From Corticium candelabrum (lineage: Eukaryota; Porifera; Homoscleromorpha; Homosclerophorida; Plakinidae): a stretch of 64,000 bases of DNA. Shown here piece after piece: positions 47,001-58,600 of the stretch; positions within the stretch are counted from its first letter, which is position 1, and each line of letters starts with the position of its first letter. Made by a program: the position numbers and the translations under genes. The stretch lies in NCBI RefSeq assembly GCF_963422355.1, contig NC_085094.1:276001-340000 (forward strand). Reading direction: 5' to 3'. The notes under the pieces were generated by a model. It saw only the letters and a list, made by a program, of their open reading frames with translations, was not told the origin of the DNA and ran no database searches.

Positions 47001-50000
47001 CTTCACTCTGCGGAAGTACTCACGACGGTGTCTCTCCCGCATCATGCTGTGCTGAATACCATTGCTCTCATTTACACCCAAGTAGACTTGACCCGGTTTC
47101 AGACAGTTGATGGTGTCCGTTTTTCTTACCGTCACTCCAGAGTTGTGTCCAGATAGTCTGCCGTTGACAAAGTGTGCAACAGCACACTTGTCCAGACCAA
47201 ACTTCATCTGGATGTCATCAGAGAAGGTACGAACCGTGTGCAACCCATCCAACTCATCAGAGTTTCTGCCATACAGCTTCAGATCATTCATGTAAAGTAG
47301 ATGACTGATAAGCTGACGTTTGGCAGTCTCACCACGCCCAGTGGTTATACGGTAGCCGTAACCGGTTCTGTTCAACTCCTTGCTCAGAGGATTGAGAGCC
47401 ATACAGAAGAGAAGTGGTGAAAGTGAGTCACCTTGGAATATACCTCTCCTGATCTGCATCAGCCTTGTCTTGATTGTACTGTTCCCGCAAGAAAGCACCA
47501 TCGATGTCCTCCGACTCGTCATCACCCATGACAAGAACTTGCACAAGACTGGACTGATCCTATGCATCTGAAGTCATTGAAGCAACCAACTGTGTGGCAC
47601 GCTGTCATAGGCTTTTTGGTAGTTCACCCAAGCCATGCTCAAGCTCTCGTGCCTGGTCTTACAGTCTTCGGTAAGCAGCTTGTTGATCAACAGCTGATCC
47701 TTTGCACCAAAAGATTCCTGTCGACAACCCTTCTTCTCCGGAGCCATGGGGTTTCTCTGAACCAAATGCCCTGCAATCCTCTGCCTGATAACTGAGGTGA
47801 GGGTCTTATAGAAAACTGACAGACACGTGATAGGCCAGTAATTTTTGGCCTGGTCAGTCTTGTCATTCTTAGGAATCAGAGTGGTTGTTCCTTGAGACAA
47901 CCAGTCGGGTACAGAGTCTGGATTCTGAACCAGCAGGTTGTAGTTACGAGTCAGATCGGTGTGAAGACACGTGATGCGCTTGACCCAGAAACCATAAACT
48001 TTGTCTGGACCAGGAGACTTCCAGTTCCCCATCCTTTTGAGACATGATGTGACCTCATTGTCTGAGATAGGTAACCACTGCTGCTCATTTTTCCGGTGCA
48101 TCTCGCCATTGGTTTGACGTCTAAGCCAGAAGGCAGACTCATTGTGATGTACCTCAGTTTCTAGGATACCACCCCAATACTGCTCGATCTCAGACTCGGA
48201 TGGCAGGGAAGTGACCTGGATAGTCTGCTTACCCAATTCTCTGTAAAACCGTCCAGCATGTTGTTGAAACAAACCATTCTGACGAAGTCTCGTACGATTC
48301 TTCTCCAGCCTCCTGGTCTGCTCGACATTGGACTCAAGTTCTATTTTCAGTTGATTAATGGAGACCTCACGACTCTCCGAACAGGAAATGCCCAACCGAT
48401 GCCGGAGAAGTCGGAGTTCATGTAACATATGAATGCCCGATGAACCCTTTCTAACCTCCAGCAACAGTGAGATTGCACGTTGAAGTGTGAGAATCTCCAT
48501 ATCCAGCCTTCGTCTCCATTTCGGTGTTTGAGAATTGGTTGAGTTTGTCGTCTTTAAGCCCCGCCTTTTGGACACTAGTGAAGCAGCAGAGTATACCAGG
48601 TAACTGATTTCACTCATATCTGGTTCATCCTTCAACGAACTGATGATCGTGTTAAGATCACCAATAAGTTTCAGGGTTCCACTGTTCACAAAGATCCTTG
48701 GAAGGCGTTGTCTCTCACAAATAGGAATTTGCCTGACTTTCTGCATCTCCTCAAGAAACTCTCGACGAAGTACAGGGTCCACAGCAGCATCACTATCAAG
48801 CGAAAGACCATCCTCCGTTTGGCAGCAGTCTGGACTGAGTTGAGATGTAGGAGTTTCCATCTTTTCTAGCTGAGAAGCTATATTAGGATGTGTAGTCATC
48901 AGATCAGAGCTCACGGAGTCACAAGGGGATGGTGATTCCCTGCTAGCACTGCACTGAACTGAATCCAAAGTGTCATCTAAGGATAGGATATCACCACTAT
49001 CTCTTGCAGATGAGCAGTTTTTAGAGAGAACAGTGACTGACTGAACAAGGAAGCCATCTTCCGAGTGATTAGCAGACTCATGATTCCCTAGCATCATTGA
49101 CACGACAGGTTTCCCACCACAGGCGCCAACCTGACTGAAACCATGCAAGGTGACACATCGTCAAGCAAAGGCGTGACAAGGCGTGACAACTGAACTATCA
49201 GCTGATAGAGCAGTAACTACATCCAACGCCGACATCTGCACACCAGGACAAACATCATTCGTAACAGATAACAAACCCGAGACAGGCTTCCCATCCTGTG
49301 CGGCCTTGCGTTTAATCTCCTCCAACTCTGATTCAGTCAGACTTCCAGAAGTTGGGAGATATCGCTTCTTGTCTGCCAAATGCTGCTCAGAGACGTCAGT
49401 CAGAGAAGGATTTTGCTCACACCACAACTGATGCAGGGGTTTTGAAAGCAGAGAACTTGCATGACAACAGCACGTGCTAATAACAAAACATCACTTCCCT
49501 ATTCATTTGTCGCGTCCATTTCCGTCGTCTTGTTGCATTGCCGTTCCTGTTAGCCGAAACACAAGATTTGTTAGGAACGGTGGGCATCACAGTAGTCTCG
49601 TTAGCAGGATTTGAAGCCAAATTGAAATCAGACGCCACACGAGAGATGGTTTGACCAGTCACTCTACGACCAGAACTATTCCTGGTCTTCCGAACAGCTC
49701 CAGTGATTCCAGATGCCGACTTTTCGAGCCCTGTCCTGGTTTCCCGACAAAGAACGCACTCCTCAGCTAGCTCTGAGACGAGCGATACAGCTGGACGTCC
49801 ATCTTCCATCACTATCCGGGACAATATTGTATTTATTGTGTCGTTATGCCCCTCCATAATGGGCAAGTGGAGTCTTTACCCCCATCTGGGTGCCCACCAA
49901 CCCGGCAGGTGAGCCCAGCGGGGTACATGTTTCCGTGTAGTCCATACGGCGATCAATGACTAGCCAATTCGATATAGATTGCAGGCATTATGGTGACCGC

Positions 50001-50254
50001 GTACTCGATACGGCACGCCTAGTGGATATCAACGACCACCAGGAAAGCACTGGACGTCATCGTCAATGGACCGTTCGCCAGACCACAGAAACTTCCCAAC
50101 GACTGAAACGAGTCATAGTCTCATGGATAAAGCTAGAGAAACATGAGAAAGAAAGACAGACAAGTTTCACAATTTACTGTCGTCACTGGGGTTTGAACCC
50201 CCAAACCATGGAGTGGTAGCCATTGTCGCTAACCACTAAGCCACGGCGGTGACA

Positions 50255-50299
<45 letters not shown>

Positions 50300-52723
50300 G
50301 TTATTATTTTGTCGTGCTCAACCAGATCAGTCTGGTTTGTAAAGTCTATTACAAGTACCAGAAGCAAACCCTGCTTTAGAAGTACTTAGACCATCACGGC
50401 TGTCTAGAAAGAAGACATGACTTTACAAAGGATCCGAGTAGATCCCAGAAGCACTGTTTTCTGTAAGTGCTGCAGGTTGTGATGACCTGGAATAATGTCC
50501 AGCCACTGTGCAATACCTGCGTGCACTATGCCCAAAGCTTCCAAGACCACCGGAACCACCAGTGTTTGACAATGCCACATGTGGCTTATCTCCACTTGCA
50601 AGTCGCTGTACTTCGCCAAGTTCTCAGCATGTTTCTTGCCAATGTTGCCATCAGCAGGACAGCTGATATCAATAAGAAGACAAGTGTTTGTCTTCCTATT
50701 CCTGAGACAGATGTCTGGACGATTGGCTTTGATCTTCCTGGCAGTGGAGATGGTGGTATCCCACATCATAGTAATGTCATCCATCTCCACAAACCTATCA
50801 GGATGATGTGGGTACCATCTGCTCTCCACTGGAACCCCAAAACGGCGACAAGCATCCCAGTGAATGATGAAGGCCACCTGATTTTGTCGATCAGTGTAGT
50901 CCATTGGTGCCAAAGCACTACAGCCTGCCACAATGTGGTCGACTGTTTCCAGGGCTACACTGCACATGCGGCAAGTAGGACTGACATCAGGATGTAGAAT
51001 CTTGCACTCATAGTATCGAGTCCGGAGAGCTTGGTCTTAAGCAGCAACAACCAGTCCCTCAGTTGCTTATTATTGTGTCGCTATGCCCCTCCATAATGGG
51101 CAAGAAGTGGGGTCTTTACCCCATCTGGGTGCAGTCCACACAGCGATCAATGACTAGCCAATTCGATATAGATTGCAGGCATTACGGTGACCACGAACAT
51201 CGGTACAGCACGCCTAGTGGATATAAATGACCACCAGGAAAGCACTGAACGTCATCGTCAATGTACCATTTGCCAGACCACAGAAACTCTCCAACGACTG
51301 AAACGAGTCATAGTCTCATGGATAAAGCTAGAGAAACATGAGAGAGAGGCAGACAAGTTTCATAATTTACTGTTGTCACTGGGGTTTGAACCCCATACCA
51401 TGGAGTGGTAGCCATTGTCGCTAACCACTAAGCCACAGTGGTGACTTATTATTATGTGTCGCTATGTCCCTCCATAATGGGCAAGTGGGGTCTTTACCCC
51501 CATCTGGGCGCCCACCAACCCGGCAGGTGAGCCCAGCGGGGTACATGTTTCTGTGTAGTCTACACGGCAATCAATGACTAGCCAATTCAATATAGATTGC
51601 AGGTATTACGGTGACTGCGAACATTGTTACAGCACGCCTAGTGGATATCAACAACCACCAGGAAAGCACTGGACGTCATCGTCAACAGACCGTTCGCCAG
51701 ACCACAGAAACTCCCCAACGACTGAAACGAGTCATAGTCTCATGGATAAAGCTAGAGAAACATGAGAAAGAAAGACAGACAAGTTTCACAATTTACTGTC
51801 GTCACTGGGGTTTGAACCCCCAAACCAAGGAGTGGTAGCCATTGTCGCTAACCACTAAGCCATGGCGGTGACTTATTATTTGTGTCGTGCTCAACCAGAT
51901 CAGTCTGGTTTGTAAAGTCTATTACAAGTACCGGAAGCAAACCCTGCTTCAGAAGTACTTAGACCATCACGGCTGTCTAGAAAGAAGACATGACTTTACG
52001 AAGGATCCGAGTAGATCCCAGAAGCACTGTTTTCTGTAAGTGCTGCAGGTTGTGATGACCTGGAATAATGTCCAGCCACCGTGCAATACCTGCGTGCACT
52101 GTGCCCAAAGCTCCCAAGACCACCGGAACCACCAGTGTTCGACAATGCCACATGCGGCTTATCTCCACTCGCAAGTCGCTGTACTTCGCCAACTTCTCAG
52201 CATGTTTCTTGCCAATGTTGCCATCAGCAGGACAGCTGATATCAATAAGAAGACAAGTGTTTGTCTTCCTATTTCTGAGACAGATGTCTGGACGATTGGC
52301 TTTGATCTTCCTGGCAGTGGGGATGGTGGTATCCCACATCATAGTAATGTCATCCGTCTCCACAAGCCTATCAGGATGATGCCGGTACCATCTGCTCTCC
52401 ACTGGAACCCCAAAATGGCGACAAACGTCCCAGTGAATGATGGATGCCACCTGATTGTGTCGATCAGTGTAGTCCGTCGGTGCCAAAGCACTACAGCCTG
52501 CCACAATGTGGTCGACTGTCTCCAGGCCTACACTGCACATGCGGCAAGTAGGACTGACATCACGATGTAGAATCTTGCGCTCATAGTACCGAGTCCGAAG
52601 AGCTTGGTCTTGAGCAGCAACAACCAGTCCCTCAGTTGCAGCAGGAAGATTCGCTGCCTTTAGCCATCCGTAGGTCTCTTTCATGTCCACAGGCGGTTGC
52701 TCAGTGAGACGACGATACTGTCC

Positions 52724-52773
<50 letters not shown>

Positions 52774-55627
52774 GTGTCTCTAATTTGAAAATGGCGCGAT
52801 ATAGGGATGATGTATTGCTCAGTCAGTTTGTATACGAAAGATGTCACAGCGCACCCTTACATGGTCTTGTTTCTATTTTTTCGTACGGCAACCCTACATC
52901 ATTCTCATTTTTTCAAAGTGTTTATACTTGTTTGCATTCTTTTCCTGCATGAGCATAGAAATGCACAGCGGTAACTGTGTAGATAAGCAGATACAGTATG
53001 GTGATAACAGTGAGGCTAGAAATCGACACACTCCCCGTGTAGCACTCGGTACAGCAACATGTAGGTTGGATTCAGTGCAAATGCAATCAGAATTTAGAGA
53101 GAAATGCCAGCGGTAGGAGAGCAGCATAAAGTGGTTTGATTGCTGGAAGCATTGCGGAGGGCGACGACATGTACAGTCTGCACGTAGCTGGTGTGGACGT
53201 GTGTTCGAATGAACTGGAAGGTGTAGCGTTCACGTCATCAAGAAATTTTATGCAGGGGGTTGGTCCCTTGAGAGGGGACCATGCACTGCAATGACAAATT
53301 TGAGTAGTCACGGACATGCTCCGTTGTAAGTGCAGAGGTTTGGTATAGAAATGAGCTTTGTAGCGTAAACGGTTGATACAGACACCTGCCCTTACGGAAT
53401 AACTGAACACAAACTCAACATACCAATGCTACTGCGTTGGTGATTATTAGTTAGGGACAACATGAACTGTCACAACAACTCAGAGGCTAATTCAATATTG
53501 TTGCCATAGTAATAATCATAGAATGACGATGTCACACAACATAAATTGTCAATTTTACACCCATTGAGAAAACACAATTTTTCAAAATGATCAGTTTGTA
53601 ACAGCTGTCGCCTGAGTGTAAGAGAGGTGCAAAGGAGTCACATAAGTGAGCATAGTTTCCATAGAAACATCTCCAGTGATGACATCACACGATTAGCTAT
53701 TTCATGTATATGCTTGCATCTCGACTCGGCGTTTCCCGGTTAACCTTAGACAGGCACGCAGCTAGGGTTGCGTATTTTTACATATCCTACGTATTGAAAA
53801 TGCTGTGCGGGCATTATCAGAGTAAAGGCTGTTGATAACCACATTGGTAATGTGTCTCCACAGCTCTTGCTGCTGCAGTTGCTATTCTGTCTGTAGCCTG
53901 TCGATATCCATGTTGGTCATGTGTCTCTCTACAGCTCTTGATGCCGCAGTGGCTATTGTGTCTCTGAGTTGATGGAATTCACAATTCTCTGTTGATTTAG
54001 TCTCGCGTAGCTAGACCCTTCCCACCTACATATTTCTCGCCGAAAGGATGTAGGCGGGAAGGGTCTGGCTACGCGAGAGACTACTGTTGATTGGTTTGAT
54101 GGCTATTGAGCAAACTCTCTTTGCAGATGTCGTGATTTGGGAAAATTTCTGCTTTTTGGTTTAGGGCAGAGTCGTCACACAGACATTTTCGTTGTCTTAA
54201 AGCGACAGGAGTGTCACTGTGTGACCACAGTCTCCACGTCTGGTGTCGTTGCGATTGGCACGCGCTAAGAAACACGCACACATCACGCAGACATCAGCAA
54301 CAACAACACGCAACGACGCACTCCACTTGGTAAATCAGCAACAACAATACCACGGCGAACACACAGCTTCCTAGCCCTAGCTAGACCTCAAAGGGGGCCA
54401 TTTAAATACCAAAATGTGCATTTGTAAAATTGTGGCATGGAACACAGCCTTCACGCAACTGCCTGTGTAGACCCGTGCCGTCTTGGTAGATAATGTGATT
54501 ATGGAAAGATAGCCAGATGGTTTTGATTGCTACTGTAATAATAACAGATGTTCCATTCATGACTTGGCTAGTACAGAATACACTTAATACCGCCGGTAGA
54601 GCGAAACCCAGGCATGAAACAGATCTTCTCGTGTCATGTGCTTGGGCATCGTAAATTCAAAGTCGTACCGCAGTCATGTCGTCGCGAGATTTCACTTGGG
54701 GTCGACTCCTAGAGAGAGACCGTCTAAATACCGAGGCGTGCGTTTGCATTGTGGTGTGGGGCGCAGTCTTCATGCACGGTTTCGTGGTGATCGGCCCGGC
54801 AGTTTTGGCATGATTGATGTTGCAGACAGACAGACAGAGCAGACTTTTATAGATATAGAGATATATATATATATATATGTACCTTCTTCAAAACTAGCTA
54901 TGAATGATTAATTCAAAACTAGCTGAGAGGAAGCAACGCCCTGACATAGCAGTATACAACTACTATGACAGCAAAGAGTTGCTACTGGACACTACAATTA
55001 CCTATCTCTGGTCCAAGACAAATCTAACAGGCAGCAGCGAGAAAGCTGGATTTGCTGCATCTACAAAGAAGAAAGAGAAGGATGAGAAGTATTTATTGAA
55101 GGCGAACAACCTTGGACATTTGTTCCGGCCCATAGCCATTGTAGTTTTGGAAGATGGGGAGAACGAGCTGAGGAGATCTTGAAGGAGGTATCATTGTTGG
55201 CACCACCTATGCTTAATATGCCCTGTAATTCAAGAGAACTCAAGCAATCCAGTTGGCAATATGTCTGTAGAAGGAGAACTCTGACGTAATTAGTGACAAA
55301 ATTATCAGCATTGTCGGGAAAAAGTTAAAGAAGCCAGCTAACATGCCGACTTTGCAGTTGTTTGGATTTGAATGTCATCAGAACTGTCTGACAAGCTGCT
55401 ACAGCCTGGAACTCTGTATTGTAGTTAGAGTTTGTTGTGATGGAAGTGCTTTTGACATAAATATATAGAAGATTGGAATTTATCAATTTCTAAACTATTC
55501 TCCAGGGTGTAGGGGTAGTGGTGCATGACTAGACGTAGGAATGTACACATAGACAGACAGGCATTCAGAGTACCCCTATTATAGGCGTATGAACCACGGA
55601 GGCCATGGCCCCCAATCAACAGCCTAT

Positions 55628-55697
<70 letters not shown>

Positions 55698-58600
55698 TAT
55701 AATAGGTCATCGAGAAAACGAGCTACTAGTGGAAGAAAACAAGTAGCTCCAATAATGGTATTCACAGTAATTGGCCTCCCAACCTGGCTGTCTTTTCTAC
55801 AGCTCTGCCTATGATACATTAGAGAAAATTCGCTCACTCACAAATGAATTGTTCATGCACAGTGAGGCATACTGTAAATAGTTTTTCTACTTAGTTGAAC
55901 GTATGTCTAACCAAATAGAAGATTGTCCAGACATCTAACCTAGTAGGTGATTTGATCAGACAAACCTATATCTCAAACTTTTTCTAAATTATGGTAGAAT
56001 AAGGTTAGTGGTTTTTGTGGTTAAACTTAATTGAAAGAAACTCAACACGAGCGTCTTTTACATTCCTAATAGTATTGTAGTACTTGTAGTGTGAACAGTA
56101 AAAGCATAGAGTATTTAGCTGCCTCATGTGTTTGTCCTACTGAACACTGAATGCCCATGCAGTTGACTGCACCCTGAGGCATTGGCATCCCAGTGCTTTC
56201 ATTAATGAAGTATTTGTTTTGTTGATGAAATATTCATTGTATCTAAACTTTGCGTTGTAGGACTACTCAGTACACACCTTACCAACCTGAATTGGCACAA
56301 GGACGATTAGAGTCTCTTTTGAACTACCAAACGATGGTTTGTGACTTGACAAGCCTTGATGTTGCTAATGCATCGTTATTAGATGAAGCAACAGCTGCAG
56401 CTGAGGCAATGGCTCTGTGTTACAGGTACATTCAGTTGAAATGGTTCAGGCAGTGTATCACGTAGTGTGTAATTATTTGGATGCAAATTGCATAAAACAC
56501 AGAACACAGTTTGCATAATATGAAGTGATATTTTCTCTGGACATCCTTGTCTGGATGTCAGCACAACAAGATAGAAATGAATCACACTTATCAATTAATT
56601 AATTGGTAACTGCAATGCAATAATCAAGAATTCTTTTATGTTGGAAATTGATAGTTCTAGTTCACTATCAATTCATGACAGGAAACATAGTTTTAGATTT
56701 CTAAGTAAAGTCTTTGCTGAGAAATAGCAAGTCAAAGTTGCTTTCGGTTCTTCAAGTTCTGGTAATAGCAGGTGTGGTGTAGTGTACACATCACAGGGGG
56801 AGACGTGTGCGTCTGTACAGTCAGCAGCCTGTAATATGACTACATCTTCATATCCAAGGCAACTCTGCTAGGATAGGGGCGACAGCAGCAACAATTATTC
56901 TTCTGAAGAGCCCTCTAGAGGTGATGATAACGTTTCTTCATTGCGTGCAGTGCAGGATGAAGAAGATCTGGGAGCCATTATAGTAACTAGACCACACATG
57001 TTCGAGTTCAGCGACAGTGTCTCTGAAGCTTTGAGATTGCCTAGTGCCTTCAAAGTGGACGAGGAAGAGGACAGGCTACCCGATAGCGTGGCACCATCTC
57101 AAGTAGAAGTAGGAGTAGCAAACGTAATCAATGCACATCCGGGTAAGTAAACAACCATCACAGGTGCAGCTGCAGTCATTGTGAGATGATGGATACGTAC
57201 TTGTGTGGAGTGCGTGTGCTTGTCAAAACGTATTTGAGGTTGTCTCAAATAATGACGTGATAGTAATGTTGAATACTAGCGGCAATAGTGGCACAGTGTA
57301 CTGGTGAGTTCATGCAAGACTCTAGGAGAGGGGGAGGTGGAGGGGAGGGAGAGGGGGAGGTGGAGGGGAGGGGGAGGTGGAGGGGGAGGTGGAGGGGAGG
57401 GAGAGGGGGAGGTGGAGGTGGAGGGGAGGGAGAGGGAGAGGCAGCAGCACGACAGAGAAATTCGCCTGAATGAAGAGGAAGCAAATAAAAAGATGTCTCG
57501 GGAGAGTCAAATCTTTCAAACGCAGCTCATGCAGCAACAGCAAGCATTTCAGGCTGAGCTCTTTAAATGCCTCTCTTCTGATAAGCAATAATTATAAGTG
57601 TCGATGTGTAACTTGTTAAAGATTTAGTGTGTGCATGCCTTTTACATTGACTCAATGTCTATGTGCATAATTTAAATAATCTTGAATGTGAACAATCTTT
57701 AGTAAGGCTAGACTTGGGAAATTATCAGTGTCTAGGATTGATAGCATGAACCCAGTCTGCAAGGGTATCCCTGACACGTTGTGCATCATCATCAACTACA
57801 TGGTGGTGAGGAGGACCTACAACATCATTGTTATAAGCAGCATCTTCGGGCAACCAGTCTTCTTCAAAGGGACAGTTGTGCCTCTTATAAATATTGTGAA
57901 GAGCACAAGCAACTGTAGCTACTTGGCTCATGAACTCTGGATTATTATGAGGTTGCTATGTGCTGTCACTTGCCATTGCCCCTTGAGTCTACCCAAAGCC
58001 TGTTCCACCGCTCTCCTTGTTCGAATAACAGAGTAATTTATTCTCTTTTCTCTGCCAACATGATTGTCACCATCATAACGTTTTATGATAGTCGAACTGA
58101 GGGGAAATGCTGCATCAGCAACCAGAAATGGCCTAATTGATACTCCTCCAATGTACTGTAGGCAGCCAAACATCATTGTGTGGCCGTAACCAATGACTGC
58201 TCTCATAGACCGTGTAATAACATCAGTATTTGGCCCAGTGCTCGCATACTTTATGCATACTGCAGTTATTGCAAAATACCGTAGTTATCGCACACATTCC
58301 GTATTTATTGACCGCTCCCACAATTATTGCATGCACCCACTGCATGGGACCAATCGTGACACTGATATTGAAATGTCAACAATGTTACAAACAAACATGG
58401 CATCGTAACCAGTCAAATGAGAAGAGATTGTGTGGGTCAGTCAAGTGCAGCGAACAAAAGTAAGCCATCTCTGACTAACAACTTGAAATCGTTGTCAAAC
58501 CAAGAACGCTGACTACATGAACGCTCATTGCGTAGCGGCCACGTGCCAGTAGCAACTCGTGCAATAAATGGTGGTCGGGCAATAAATATGATATTTCTCT

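Larger units (their letters stand above)
45895..49833 (-). mobile_element. R4/Dong-like LINE, longest copy (A)
   Basis: Minus-strand element with an N-terminal region, RT, zinc knuckle and C-terminal restriction-like nuclease. The 3' end is GGTTGAGCAC... at 45,899, shared with copies B, C and D. The RLE domain together with the TTA/TAA surroundings of the copies suggests the R4/Dong group, which inserts into TAA repeats (family knowledge). Nearly full length but broken by stops and at least one frameshift. Confidence 0.75.

Noticed and set aside
50160..50253. tRNA gene suggested by strong A and B boxes (also at 51,350-51,445 and 51,780-51,872)
   Set aside because: The sequence does not fold into a complete cloverleaf with an acceptor stem and is joined to a common body in four copies; it is the head of a SINE.
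46053..52570. A 176-codon plus-strand frame conserved in LINE copies A, B and C
   Set aside because: It lies antisense to the conserved C-terminal coding region of the LINE. Its preservation is explained by selection or recent copying on the minus strand.
57245..57588. Proline-serine-rich minus frames
   Set aside because: Produced by the purine repeat at 57,325-57,445.
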